Shown: positions 32,385 through 44,825, counted from the first letter of the stretch. The stretch: DNA of 64,000 nt from Ditylenchus dipsaci (GCA_004194705.1 SADC01000106.1:1-64000), one strand, 5' to 3'. Notes: generated by a model from the sequence alone, not told the origin. Made by a program: numbers and translations.

Positions 32385-33091
32385 GGGGCAGGGCGAACTC
32401 GTATTCGCAAAACTCGTATTTGACAAAACTCGTATTCGCAAAACTCGTATTTGACAAAACTCGTATTCGCAAACTCGTATTTGACGAAACTCGTATTCGG
32501 CAAAACTCGTATTTGACAAAACTCGTATTCGACAAAACTCGTATTTGACAAACTCGTATTCGACAAAACTCGTATTTGACAAAACTCGTATTCGCGAAAC
32601 TCGTATTTGACGAAACTCGTATTCGACAAAACTCGTATTTGACAAAACTCGTATTCGACAAAACTCGTATTTGACAAAACTCGTATTCAACACGTTGTAT
32701 TGACTGAGGAAAAAGCAGAATCACAGTTAGTATGAGTAGATTTTAAAGACAATAACGCTTATTAGTCGGATACATATTGGAATGTTGCCTTGTGAATGTG
32801 TGTTTTACTTATAAAAACAAGCAAATTTTGGTAAAATACGAGTTTTGTTGAATACGAGTTTTGCGAATACGAGTTTTGTCAAATACGAGTTTTGCCGAAT
32901 ACGAGTTTTGTCAAATACGAGTTTTGCGAATACGAGTTTTGTCAAATACGAGTTTTGCCGAATACGAGTTTTGTCAAATACGAGTTTTGCCGAATACGAG
33001 TTTTGTCAAATACGAGTTTTGCGAATACGAGTTTTGTCAAATACGAGTTTTGCCGAATACGAGTTTTGCGAATACGAGTTCGCCCTGCCCC
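32385..33091. mobile_element. Fold-back element with CTCGTATT arrays and 9-bp TSD
   Basis: The termini GGGGCAGGGCGAACTCGTAT and its inverse are perfect. They are flanked by the 9-bp duplication ATCATTGGG (32376-32384 and 33092-33100). Both arms are tandem arrays of a 15-17-bp unit alternating AAACTCGTATTTGAC and AAACTCGTATTCGAC, about 18 units on the left and about 15 inverted on the right. The central 130 bp (32700-32830) is unique. There is no coding capacity; the long frames reading SNTSFVKYEF are array translations. It is inserted inside an older MITE ending in CCAGTAGCGCC (about 32280-33118). Confidence 0.85.
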
Positions 33092-33572
33092 ATCATTGGG
33101 TGGGGTATATTCCAGTAGCGCCTTTTGGAAGGCGTCTATTCCACTAGCGCCTATGTCTTGGCATTTAAGTAATGTTCAGATACTAAATAGAAATAAAATT
33201 TATTTAGACTGCTAAAATAGCCTGACAAATTTTGTATAAAGTAGTCAATGACCGTGCTTCAATTTCTTGGCTATATAATCATGCATTTTTGAGCTTTGCT
33301 AACGCTAGCCATGAGCGTAAATTGTTTGCCCTTTGAATTTACTTATCCAAAAAAGATGACCATCAAGTGAAACTATAATTTTTTATGCACCGTCAAAGAT
33401 TTAATACAAAATTTCATGAGTTTAAAAATTTGTTGATGCCTCTTATGAGGATGCGTTCGGAGACATGGTAAAAATTGTAGAATTCATTTCCAATTTTTTT
33501 TGTGTATTACCTAATTTTTTCGATTATTCTGTTACGTTAGTCGCATTGCGATGTTGATAATTCCGTGACTTC

Positions 33573-33718
33573 ACAGTCAAACCTCGATATAACGCCATCC
33601 TAATATAACGCCACCCAAAAATGGACCAATTTGGGCAGGTTGATTGAAGTTTAGTCAAGTGAACCCTCGGTATAACCGGCCGGTCCCAAGAAGTGGCGTT
33701 ATATCGAGGTTTGACTAT
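33573..33718. repeat. MITE with ACAGTCAAACCTCGATATAACG end
   Basis: The ends ACAGTCAAACCTCGATATAA and TTATATCGAGGTTTGACTAT enclose 146 bp. The terminus is the pogo/Tigger-like type common in invertebrates. Its right end lies about 19 bp upstream of the first recognised receptor exon, so it may supply part of that acceptor context. Confidence 0.65.
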
Positions 33719-33737
33719 ATACGCATGCCTTTTTCAG

Positions 33738-36700
33738 CCTTTCCATCGCCAGTCATGGACGTGACAACTGTGCATAACATAATGTCCTCCTTCTGGCCTC
33801 GAGGTATTCCCCTAACTACTACTCAAAATCAGTTGCTGTCAGCAGCTATTGACCACCATCACCAGCAGCATCAATCCAACTACTCCACTACCAGCAATAT
33901 GATGCTATCACCTCAAGGTCCATCAAGAGAACCGCAACCTCATCACTTTGGCCAAATTCGAATCTCGCCTACGATGGCCGTCATAGACGCTCAGTATGGG
34001 TTGCCAACTGCATCACTGGCTGAAAGCCCTCGATTTTCTGCAGCCATGATGGACCCATGGAACATGGTCTGTCTGCCCTGACTTCCAGAAGTGCATTACC
34101 GCCCACCTCTAACAATTCAGTCATAGTGTCGAGAGGGTGCTGCCCTCCTTCAGCTGCACCTACACCTCCAGCTCTAGAACAGGATGAGGAGGCCAAAAGC
34201 AGTGTGGAGGAAATGTTGGCAGAAGCGCTAGGATGGTCAGTAGATGGAGACAATGGAGTGTGGGATTTGGATAGTTCTTCAGAATGTGCTACCAGTACTA
34301 ATACAGGTCGGTTCATAGAAGACAATTGGGTTGCGGGGCTAAATTGACATGAACAGAAAACTAGTTAAAAACGTTTTTCGATCGTCCCCATTCGTAATCC
34401 ACACAATAAATTAACACGCTGTTATCAAATAGCTCTTCTAGACCAATTTTTTGTCTGCACACAAAGCTACGAAGTTTCAAGCTCATAATGTTACAGAAAT
34501 TTTGATTTGCATTTTCCAAAAAGACAATAGAGCTCAGACAATGTGGTTTGGGCTTTTATTTTCATAGTTACGACCGAAAAAAAGTTTTATCAATCTTGTT
34601 AGAACATGTATTACAATAGGGAGTGCCAAGCCAAATTTGTTCGGAATATGCACTTTTGTGTGATAATCAGCAAAATGATAAGGAAAGAAGGCCAAACAGC
34701 CTTCAACTTTATTTCGGATTTGAATGATCACTTAGAACAGAGACATCTCAAAAAAACCGGAAATCTTGAAGGCCTTGCAGGTCCATTCAATTTAGGGATT
34801 TTACAGTCATTCAATTAGCAGTGAGAAAAAATAGACAGATGGGTTATGTTACATAATTTTTGTCTAATTTTTTCACCACAACATTTGAAACGAGACCAAA
34901 GAAATTATTCCGACCCAACAGATCAGTGCATATACAGTCGAACTCCGATATAAGGCCACCCTGGGGACCGGCCGAAGGTGGCCTTATATCGGGGGTGAAC
35001 TTTGACTAATTTCTTTCTTTGCTGGCCAAAAAATTGGTCTCGAGGTGGCCTTATAGCGGGGGTGGCTTTATATCGGAGTTCGACTGTATATGAAATTTTT
35101 GTCTGCTGCTACCTTGTGTCGACATTTCCACCAAGTTTGATTACCAAATAGATTAATAAAAATAGGCCGATAGGTTATGTTACACAATTTTCGCCTAATT
35201 TCTTCACCACAAAATTCAAATCGGGACCAACGAAATTTATCCGACCCAAGCGATCAGTGCATATATATAATTTCTGTATGCTGATACCTTGCTTTGAAAT
35301 TTTCATCAACTTTCAGTGATAACTAAGTGCACATTGACCTCAAAAGAATAAACATTTTGCGTGAGTGACTCAATCTCAGGAATAAAAAAGAAATTGGGGT
35401 TTAGGTGTCCAGCGACACAGTGGGACAATTCAAGTTTCGACGTAATCGTTGCCATTATTCGGCAAATATTTGCCGAATAATGGCAATGGTTTTGTCCAAT
35501 GATTTTTTTATATTCCAAATTTTTCAAGTTTTGAAATCCGGCTGCTCTGCTTTAAATTTATACCAAATTTGAATGATGACTAAGTAGCAGACACATATTT
35601 ACATGAGAACAATGTGCCCTGAGGCTGGATCTCTTTTTGATTGTGTCCTCCTTTCCTTCTCTCCTGATCATCTTTTGTGTGTTGTGTGTGCATGTAGGTT
35701 GGATGAATAAATTGTAGGAATAAAATAAGTAAACTGGATTTCCAACTGCTTCCAGGCGCACCAGCTATTTGGAATCTCTTTTCCTAAAAGAGAAGAAAAT
35801 TTCTTCCTCTTCTTCTAATAATTTCTTTGGAGTCTGGGGATAGAGAGAGTTTTGAAAAGGCTTTGACAGCACCACTTCCATTTGCGGGGGTGCTGCTGTT
35901 GCTGCTGCTACAAAACCGGTAATAGAAAGTTGGTGGATTTGGAGATGTAAATGGGGGGATTCAGGTCATCCTCTCTTTTCTATTTCTTCCCCCTTCATCC
36001 AGACAGATTGATTTGGATTGGGCGAAAGAGGATGCTCATCCTTTAAATCACACTGCTCACCACGCAACATGCTGTTTTGAGAGCTAGGAAAATAAACACA
36101 ACAACGACTACACTATTTGGGGGTGGGCAAAGATATGTTAGAATCATTAAAAAATTGGTTGGAAACAGCAAGACGTAACATGTTACAAAGGTTATTTTGG
36201 GGAAGGTTACTGTTAAAAGGCCGGCATTTTGTATGCCGACATTAGTAGTTCGACTTTATGAAATAATATGTTCGGCTAGTAACTTGCGAACGCGACACAT
36301 GCTAACACGGCTTCACGGATGCGATATTTGTGTACAGTATCAGTACAGTTGACGCTCTCTATAACGACTCTCAAGGGACCGGCTAAACCGAGTCGGTATA
36401 GAGGGCGCCTTTATAAAGAGCGTCATTTTGACGTAAATGAGGTCGTTTGTGACCAAATAACTGTTTTTTCCGGGTCGTTATAGGGAGCGGGTCTTTTTAA
36501 AGAGCGTCGTTATAGAGAGCGTCGACTGTAGGTCAAAAATTTTATGGAATAAAATTTATGCATTGACCCTTTACTGGAAAAAAGCTCTTTTAATGCAAAA
36601 ATACTATTTTTGGTGCAAAATGCCGCAAAATTCTTGCCAAAAACAGTCTTTCTGCAGCGAAACGATATTTTTGCGACAGTCAATTTTTGCAGCGAAACAA

Positions 36701-39700
36701 GTCTCTTTGCAAAAACCAAGTTTTGTTGACCGAAAAAAGGTTTGTCGGCGTTAGTAGCGAATAATCGTTCCACCCGCCCCCTCCCAAGATTCCGACCTTT
36801 TGAAAATTGCTGTATCTACGCTTTGGAATAACAAATTTAGGATTAATTCTCAGGCTGGGGGTGGGCCAGCGTACGAAATTTGTGACTAATAACTGTGTTA
36901 CGTACTTTTTTCTGTGTCTGGTACATAAATTTGGGTACTTTTTACTTAAGTTTGAAAAGTGAAAATCATTGGAGGGAGATGTATTCACTACTAGGGTCAG
37001 TTTGTCCCTCTTCGCTCGATTCAATAATGGGTTTGAACAATAAAAGGGTAGAACAATTGGAATTTGTTGAGAAAATCAAAACCGAAAAATTTTACAGCCT
37101 ACAAATTGTCAATTCTATTTTTGTAAATACAATTCTGAAACCCATGACTGAGTGTTGAGACTAATTATGCAGACTAAATAATAGACTTTAATAGTCGGGT
37201 AAAAATTTAAAGCGTAACGTAATTAGATGTGCAGCAAACGATTTTGCAATTTCAAGCTGCGCAAATTCACATTGCGTACAGTTCAAATTGCGCAAATGTA
37301 GATTGCGAAAAAACCTGATAGATCTAAAGATTGCTGGGACTAATGTTGGGCCGTACATTTTTAATCAAAAACCGTGCTTCCATTTCCTCTTGCGTACTGT
37401 GTCATCTCTAACAATCCCACATGCTAGTTTTTAGAACGAAATCCGGTGGATTCATTTTAGCGCAATTAAAATTCGCGTAATTTGTTCTTGGCGCAATTTG
37501 CATTTGCGCGAATCTCATTTGTGCAATCTGCATCTGCGCAATTTGAACTTTGCGCAATGAGAATTTGAGCAGCTTTAAATTGCTTTATTGCTTGCCCAAT
37601 GAAACTTCATCCGCCCACCGTTGATTAATTTTGGAATCATTCGAATGCTTTAGAAATCATTTTTATGATAGGTTGTAAGTACAAAGTAATTCTTCACCTT
37701 AACTTAAGATTTTATGCGGTAAAATATGATACCGTTTGTCAAGGTTTGCAAAACGATACATCGTCAATGTTTTTTGCAGTGGCGTGCTGCGAAAGCCTGT
37801 CATCGTTTCGATCCCGATAGGAAGCAATTTTTTTTCTTGATTCTTACTAAAGTGTTAAATTTTAATTCTTGTTTGAATTTCACTGATACCGGCCTTCAAA
37901 AAATTTCCATCGACGACAAGCATGCCCCTTTAAGTTGGAAAGATTTTGTTGGAACACTTTGCCTTTTTAAACACTTTGCTTTGAAAAAAATTATTAGCAA
38001 AAACAAAAAAACGAAATTCAAATTAATTTTTTGATCTGCTATTTAGATTTGTTCTATGGGTTTTTATTTTGATTGAGACCTGTCTGGCTTGTTTGATTTT
38101 ATGATGAGGGTGCCTTTTTAGACGATTTACGGTATTCGACTTTATTTGAAAAGCGGAAATCTTTTTTGATATATTGGGATGTCGCATAAGTTCGTATCGT
38201 TTTTTTAAAGGGCCTGACCTCTTCCTACTCGGTGGTCCCCGCCAATTCAAAAATTTTCTCTTGATCATTGGACTTCTGTACGGATTTTTCCGCCACGTTT
38301 CTAACAAAACTAGGCCTGAAAACAAATTTTAGGCTTAGTTTGTTAGAAACCTAGCGGAAAAATCCGTACAGAAGTCCAATGATCAAGGGAAAATTTTGAA
38401 TTGGCGGGGGACCACCGAGTAGGAAGAGGTCAGGCCCTTTAAACAAGTGTTTAAGGTCACATAGCATGGACACTAATTGATATATTATATAACATTTTGT
38501 AACCTATTCTTTGCTCTTCAAAGAAGCTATGACATGTAAATATTCAATATATTATCAATAATTAGCTGGGATGTATAACATTATGAAAAGACCTTGAAGT
38601 AAATGAAAAAAAGCTAGTTTAGTCATCTTAGGCCTTTTCAGTGCTATATTGGTGTACGTCAACTGCGCAAATACTAGTATTATCACCTGTTTCTGAACTA
38701 TCTTTTTCAAGCTTTGCTTTTCTAACTTCTAGCAACATCTTCGCAACGAATAGCTCAAAAACGTTAAAGTATATACTTTATGAAGCAAGCCTGAAAAATA
38801 ATGTGGTCTATACTTTTACTTTTTTGTGCTACATTTTGCAGAGATGTTGCAATAAATGATACGCCGCTAGAAACTATGATTTCAAAATTACTTGATGGTG
38901 TTATTACTTAAAAAAATTCTTTTTATAGTTGTTGCTTTGACTAAAAGAAAAAAAGCGGAGACTTTTAAGCAAAAAGCGGGTTCAAATTCTTTTTTTTTGC
39001 AAATTGTAATGCAGAATAAAATAATTTCGTAACCGATAAAAAAATTCCTTTTCCCCGGTAATTATTAAATTATAAATTTTTAAGCATGAGCTCGGTAGTT
39101 GTGCCACCACCATTCAGTCTTGATTATAAAAAAGTACAGGAATTTTTGCACTTTGTGACGTCAGACGACTGGGGCAAATAAACAAGGTGGGAGCAGCAAA
39201 AAATAAGTAGTACCACCGTTGACAAATTATTATTGTGGCCACAACACACAGACACCTAATTAGTCGCTGCACCACCATTAGACCTTTGGAAAGCAGCAAA
39301 TAGGAAATAAATAAGTGGAACAGGTTGTTTTCACGCCGAATTCCTACAAATTAATAAGACTGATGGGTTTCATTATCTGTCCGGTAATACGTTCCGGAGG
39401 AAAAAATAATAAATGAGTTGTTTAAATTTTTGCGACAATTTTGCCATGCCGCCGGTCTTTGAATTTCTTATTCTTCAAAAAATAATTTTGAGTTGCACTT
39501 GACCTCTTGACCAGCCAAATAGACTGACCCTGACCGGAGTTGATGAGCATATATGTCTATCTAGCTGGCTGTCTGCCATTAGTATGTCTCCCTTATATGT
39601 GACTGGGTGTGAGAAAAAAGAAAAGGACTGAGCGGTCACTCTAAGGTCAATTCTTGCTTTATGAATTAACTATTTATATGGGTCAATTTATGAGTCTAAC

Positions 39701-42700
39701 GAAAGAGGGATCAGTAAAACAGAGAAGTATGAATTATAGAGTGAGCACAAAATATTTTTGAATCAGAAACACCAAAAAAAACTACTCGTTTTCTGCAGTT
39801 TTCTTTTAAAAAAATTAATGGTAAATTCGCTCAAAAGAAATCATCATGATTCAAATGAACCGCGGCTAAAGGGTCCACAGAAAGACAATAATGCAGAACA
39901 CACCGCCTAGAATTCTCAATTTTTTTTATAGTGATATTTATAGTCTCGTTCCCGATTTCACTCACTCGGCATGGAATAACTTAAGGATATACAGTCAGTA
40001 GAAATAGCATTACAAAATCGTGCGTCTGAATCTTGCCCTACTCATAAAGTTTTCTCGTATCTAAATAATAACTTTAGAAATTTTAAACCTGGGTTCCACT
40101 AGAAATGACCACCCCGCCAGAAAATCCTGTTTACGGTAAAAGGGTGAAACTTCACGTTTCACCAATTGCTCCTCCAAAATTTCAAATAAAAAATGTCAGC
40201 AAAAATCGTGTTCTCACACTGCATATTAAAACATTGTTTCGAAAAACTGAGTCATTCTGCGTTGACAGGATCTTGGAATTCGACCCAGACAAAAAGTTAT
40301 AGCCGTTTGAAATTTTAGAATTTCTTGGTAATCAAACGGTTAATCAAAAAATAATTTTTGGTGAGAGATCGTTCATTAAAGAATCCGACCAATGTTAAAT
40401 ACCAAAATCGTGGTGGGAAGAAATCAGGGTGGGAAGAAAATTGACTGTAGCCTCACTCCCCATCTAGATTCTTTTTTGAAAACCACTGATAATTAAAAAT
40501 ACTGTAAAACTCATAACTGTGTAGGAAAAATTACCTCTGGAGGGGGGAGGGGTTTTTAATGGGCTTTTGCCCCCGTCACAAAACTTCTGTCTAGCCCTCT
40601 GTAAAAATACTATAATAATCAGTTTTATTGAGTTATACAATTTCCAAGTTTCAGATTCATCTGGCCAATCCAAAGCAAAAGGTGCTCTACTGTGTCAAGT
40701 CTGCTCTGACAACGCATCCGGATTTCATTATGGCATAAACAGGTAATAAAATTGATTTTTAAAGGAATTATACCTTATATTTTTTATAAATTTAGTTGTG
40801 AAGGATGTAAGGCAAGTTTTTTTGTTCACGTTTTCAGCTGACATTGCAGCTTGCTCTTTATTTTACTGTATTATATTTTAAAAATTATTCCCAAAACACA
40901 CATATTACAGTCTAAAGGCCTGCCTAGTCTAGGGATGCCTAAGATTGAAAAATCCATAGAAAATATGGGCTAGCTAAAACTTTTTTTTATGGAATTTTTT
41001 TCAAAGTTACATTAACATTAATGGTTAGCAATCGTTTGAGCAATTGCCTGCCTAGAGATTCAGATGATTATAGCATAAACCATAAGAAAGTCTAAGCAAA
41101 CATTTTTTATTACTTACATTTCATAATAACGTCATGCAGGAGAACCTAACTCCAAAAAAAAACAATTTGTAATATCACGCATCTGAAACCAGGTGAATTA
41201 GTTTAGCCACCTATTGTAAAAAAAACCAAGCGCAAGAATTTGCAGCCTTGTCCAAAAGTCTTGTCCTTGCACGTTAGAATTTTTTTAACTGACAAGAGAA
41301 CCGCCCGAACTGTAAAATGTTAACAATAAAATTTATGTTGCCTTTTGGCATTTTTAAGATTTCTGATGTGGTGAATACTAGAAACATGCGTATAGCGAGG
41401 AGAGTTGCTAGCTGCGCTATGCCTCCCCTCTTTTTAGGATTTTTTTAGCCTTTATAGTCTATCTCACCTTTTTTCTGCTTTTTGACTCTTTTTAGGCCAC
41501 CCCACCCCGTCAGAAAATCCTGTTTACGCCTTTGCGTATAGCCATCCCTGTGAAGGACCACGAAAATTTCAATTTTCGGAGGACTTGGTACCCCAGTCTG
41601 ATTTTTTAGCCATTTAGAATCTCCGGTACTTGTCTAGTTGGGACCCACATCCCAACTAGCCACCTAGAGATAGCAACTTTCCTGCAAGTCAACAAAAAAT
41701 TCCGGATAATCTCTTAAATTTTTTTTAGCTAACGCTTTATATTATTTGTTTGCTCTTTTATGCCAAAAACTAGAGGGTGTGTGAACGGCATAATCATTTT
41801 TGTTCAAATTTTAGCTAAAAAACTATAAGTTTGCCTTGGCTGTGCTTTGGGTCATGGCACACCACCTAATACTTCTATAATCGACTCGCAACAAATGATT
41901 ATGCACGTTAATCATTAGAAAAATTAAGGAGCTTTGACAAAACCAAGCAAATCGAAATCCCGCCAAATTTTTTTGACTAAAATCTTACAAATAGGAAGCA
42001 AAATGCCTGCAACCCTTTCTCGAGGATGTTATCGGAAAAGTCCTTCAATCAAACCAAAGTGGCTGATAATTTCTAATCGGTTCTAATAGTAATCATTTTT
42101 GGCGCTAGTAGCGTACGGGACAAAAATTTGGGTACTTTTTGCTCAAGTTTTGAAAAAAAAATGGTAACAAAGACGGGGCGCTATTTCCTACTAGGGCAAT
42201 TATAACTTTAACTACAGTAGTTTTCTTTTTAGCTGGGTTTCGGATATAAAATTCTTTTGTGAAAATTTCATGCAGACCAGCTGAGAACCAGCTTGAATAA
42301 AATCACACGCAGTTTAATCTCCTATCATGGAATGTCATTTTTTGTTAAGTTGTCTGTGTTCTATCAAACCTCGGTTATCCGCATACCCAGGGGAGCGGCC
42401 TTAGGGTAGGGAACTGAGATAGTTGGGAATAGACCGATGTCAGCCAAATAAAACAAAGTGCTGGCCGTCAACTGACGTGGCGTATACCGAAGTTAGACTG
42501 TCGGCGACTATAGCGAACGATTTTAATATAGGTCTAGAAATCGCATCGGAAAGATAGCTTGGGTGGTTCCCTTGTGAGCATAGGCGTACTCAGAATTTTT
42601 TCGACGGTGGATGAAGAGGGCTAAATAGGCTAAAAAACCTGACATGGGGTGGCTTAAAAAGCAAAAAAACTGAATAAGGCTAAAAAAAACTAAAAAGGGC

Positions 42701-43252
42701 TGAAAAAGAAACCAGGGGAGTGGGGTGGGCCACCCCGGGTGGCTATATTTCGGGTAGACCGCCCAGCCCTCCAATCCCCCCCCCCCCCCGAGTAAGCCTA
42801 TGCTTGTGAGTCGTAGTCGGACAGCAATAATTTTATGCTTGTTTTTTTTCAATTTGTTTACTTGGAAGTGTTGTTGAGTCATCCATCAGAAAATGAAAAC
42901 ACTTTTGTGAGTGTGCGTATATGAGAATTAGGTTGAGGTCAAGACCCCTTGCTCTAAAATTGGCGAGTTGAAAACATCATTTTCTCTCTTTCTGGTCAAC
43001 AACAACAGCCTAGATTCTCCTAAAAATGACCTTCACAAACAGAATTTTTGCCGACCATAATTTTTGTGTTTGTTCGTTTACAAAGTAGTAAACAAATTTG
43101 TTTTCAGGGCTTTTTCCGTCGCTCCATCCAACAAAAAATCCAATACAAAACGTGTGCGAAAAACAAGGGCTGTGCAATTGTACGATCCAACAGGAATAGG
43201 TGCCAGTTTTGCCGGTTTCAGAAATGTCTGGCAGTGGGCATGTCCAGAGATG
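33738..43252 (+). CDS. E75/Rev-erb-type nuclear receptor, N-terminus and DBD
   Basis: Exons: 33738-34306 (A/B region, ATG at 33755, [17 protein letters not shown]), 40655-40742, 40796-40811 and 43108-43252. The second exon encodes [17 protein letters not shown], the third SCEGCK, and the fourth [16 protein letters not shown] through [17 protein letters not shown]. Together they give the eight zinc-binding cysteines and the P-box CEGCKGFF of an NR1D/E75-class receptor. These proteins bind monomeric or dimeric AGGTCA sites in the nucleus. The intron after CEGCK uses a GC donor (AAG|GCAAGT). The first exon needs either a 50-bp intron (33994-34043, ending TTTTCTGCAG) or one missing base near 34054. 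The exon ends at GATG|GTGGGT, where relatives continue into the carboxy-terminal extension. No further exon or ligand-binding domain was found. Assignment to E75 versus Rev-erb is uncertain. Confidence 0.85.
34934..35087. repeat. TA-flanked MITE, ACAGTCGAACTCCGATATAAGG ends
   Basis: Perfect ends ACAGTCGAACTCCGATATAA and inverse are flanked by TA. The 154-bp sequence has an inner palindrome, GGCCACC..GGTGGCC. It is pogo/Tigger-like and lies in the receptor intron. Confidence 0.65.
35090..36340. other. Receptor intron sequence, no element resolved
   Basis: A near-direct repeat of GATCAGTGCATATA...GAAATTTT blocks occurs at 34920 and 35255. A CCATTATTCGGCAAATATTTGC palindrome-like word lies at 35452. 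No exon or RNA gene is supported. Confidence 0.4.
36345..36529. repeat. MITE, ACAGTTGACGCTCTCTATAACG ends
   Basis: The end ACAGTTGACGCTCTCTATAA is inverted at 36508-36529 (TTATAGAGAGCGTCGACTGT). It is a non-coding 185-bp relative of the ACAGTCRAACC family in the receptor intron. Confidence 0.65.
36745..36998. repeat. MITE with GGCGTTAGTAGCGAATA end
   Basis: The left end CGGCGTTAGTAGCGAATAAT and the right end TTCACTACTAGGGTC match the termini of the larger repeat at 19580-20358. The inner arms contain AACTTAAG-type inverse pairs. It is non-coding. Confidence 0.55.
37206..37584. repeat. Inverted arrays of TTGCGCAAATT words
   Basis: The left block (37225-37310) has several copies of CAAATTGCGCAAATGTAGAT-like words. 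The right block (37450-37570) has them inverted as GCGCAATTTGCATTTGCGC. Outer ends AATTTAAAGC and GCTTTAAATT are inverse. It shares the array-in-arm layout but has no convincing target duplication. Confidence 0.5.
38209..38438. repeat. TTAA-flanked MITE (piggyBac-like)
   Basis: A TTAA on each side (38205-38208, 38439-38442) flanks arms AGGGCCTGACCTCTTCCTAC and inverse. Inner arms ACTTCTGTACGGATTTTTCC are shared with the copies at 9283 and 57587. Arm identity is very high, suggesting a young insertion in the receptor intron. Confidence 0.75.
38450..40650. other. Receptor intron, no gene resolved
   Basis: AT-rich sequence without a supported exon. A block around CCAGAAAATCCTGTTTACGG at 40116 recurs as CAGAAAATCCTGTTTACGCC at 41510, each near a C-rich ACCACCCCGCC word. 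These are probably two fragments of one repeat. Confidence 0.4.
40812..43107 (+). other. GC-AG intron inside the DNA-binding domain
   Basis: The donor AAG|GCAAGT matches the extended consensus known for GC-AG introns, and the acceptor is TTGTTTTCAG|GGC. Splicing joins CEGCK to GFFRRS without any frame change, which confirms both sites. No GT donor nearby gives an open frame. The intron (2296 bp) also holds a MITE pair near 42101-42195 and one at 42361-42503. Confidence 0.85.
42361..42503. repeat. Degenerate ACAGTCAAACC-family MITE
   Basis: CTATCAAACCTCGGTTATCC and the right end CGAAGTTAGACTGT enclose 143 bp of non-coding sequence, most like the copy at 22823-22980. Confidence 0.5.
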
Positions 43253-44059
43253 GTGGGTTTGTTGAATCGATTTATACAAAAATAAGGCGATTTAAATTTG
43301 CATTTATACCTCGGAAAAAAGCATTTGAGTTTTGAAAAAGTTTGCCCCTTCTGACGGAGTGACCAGAAACATCCTTGCAAGCCATTTTTAAATAAAAGTT
43401 AGAACTTGACCATCCAAAAGTTCGGTTTTTTTGTCCTCACTATTTCGAGCATAACACAAATGCACCGAAACTTCCGATAGAGATACAATCATTTCGTAAG
43501 TTTGGTAACCCATTAGATAGTTTCAATATTTTTAATTTTGGTAGGTATTTTCAATGGTACGTCGAGGATTGTCGAGGTACGGACATACTTCAATTTTTTG
43601 CGAGCCTTTAAATTGTGAGGCCTTGTTTATAACTTGCACCAACTGCTTGTTGGGTTCTTTCCTTCAGTTTTTTCAATCATAAATAGTGGTGTCAACATAT
43701 TTTCTTGTTAATTAACTAGAGCTGTAATCTAGCGTTTGGGCGGGATTTCGGGACGGGATTTTCAGCCAAAAAAATTTCGGGATCGGGATTATCGCTGAAA
43801 AATTCCGGGATCCCTTCGGGATCCCGTTCAAATTCGGGATTTTTCCATTTTTGTGTTTTACAACAAATTACCCTCAAATATTGCTCTATGATTACAAATA
43901 CACTTTCAGTAAACACTTTATATGGCTACGCTTCACATAATCGAAATAATTTGAATATAATTTATCAACGACAAAGCTTTGTTCAAAAAATTGTTCAAAA
44001 TAACATTTCGCTTATATGTCGGCTGGGCAGAAGTACACTATTTGGCTAGCCCTTCGAGG

Positions 44060-44570
44060 GCGCTGAGGGCTTGGAGTTGAGATGCGCACACCCACATACA
44101 TTAGATACGAATCACTCGAAAGTGACTCTGGATGCATGAAAAATCGTGCATAGTAGAGTTTTTTTTATGCGTAAGGCCCCAGTAAACAAAACTATGTTCA
44201 AATTTCATATTTTTAAGACGAAAAACGACCAAATTAAGACGAAAAACGACACCCGGGTTTCCCGGTGGCTCGAAGTGTTTGGGTAATTTTGGGTGAATTT
44301 GGGTGGTTTGGGTGTTTTGGGTGGTGTGGGTGGTTCAGACACAATCTGAAAATTTTGCAAAAAAACAACAGGGGGGACCAAGGCAGTTTTAGAATGAAAA
44401 AAAAGGACAAAACGTTTCGTCCTTTTTTTCATTTGAAAAAAAGTGCTGAAACGTCCCTTTACCATAAAAACAACGAGAAATACACATTTTTACGATTTGG
44501 GGGGATAAATGAATAATTTGGCGGGGTAAAAGGATAATTTGGTGGGTGAAAGTATTTACAGCCCTGCGTT
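44060..44570. repeat. Cluster of dispersed repeat modules
   Basis: A TTGGAGTTGAGATGCGCACA / TCACTCGAAAGTGACTCTGG module (44068-44135) matches those in the 25.7-31.3 kb arms. It is followed by a GGTGTTTGGGTGG tract and by blocks inverted relative to 23640-24110 (AACAACGAGAAATACACATT near 44468). These look like overlapping remnants. Confidence 0.5.
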
Positions 44571-44589
44571 TTAACGATATTTTTCATTA

Positions 44590-44825
44590 TGGATAGCTTT
44601 TTTTATTTTACATCATATAATCAGTTTTTATTTTCCACTTTATTTTTAGGCGACCGTCCATGTTTCCTTTCTTTTTTATTTCACAAAAATGGGCCATCTT
44701 ATTTTACACAAAAATTTTCAAAAAAGTCGGTTAAACTAGGATGGCGAAAGAAAACTTGGACGGTCGCCTGAAAATTAAGCATAAAAATAAAAACTGATTA
44801 TATGTTGTAAAATAAAAAATCGGTC
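44590..44825. repeat. Palindromic repeat with GGCGACCGTCCA core
   Basis: The arms TATAATCAGTTTTTATTTTC plus GGCGACCGTCCATG (44616-44663) are inverted at 44757-44822. The loop of about 95 bp is T/A-rich. It is non-coding and about 230 bp from the eL31 stop codon. Confidence 0.6.

Noticed and set aside
32276..33215. Six overlapping open frames reading SNTSFVKYEF-type repeats on both strands
   Set aside because: They are translations of the CTCGTATT tandem arrays in a fold-back element. All frames on both strands are open, which is a property of the repeat and not evidence of coding.
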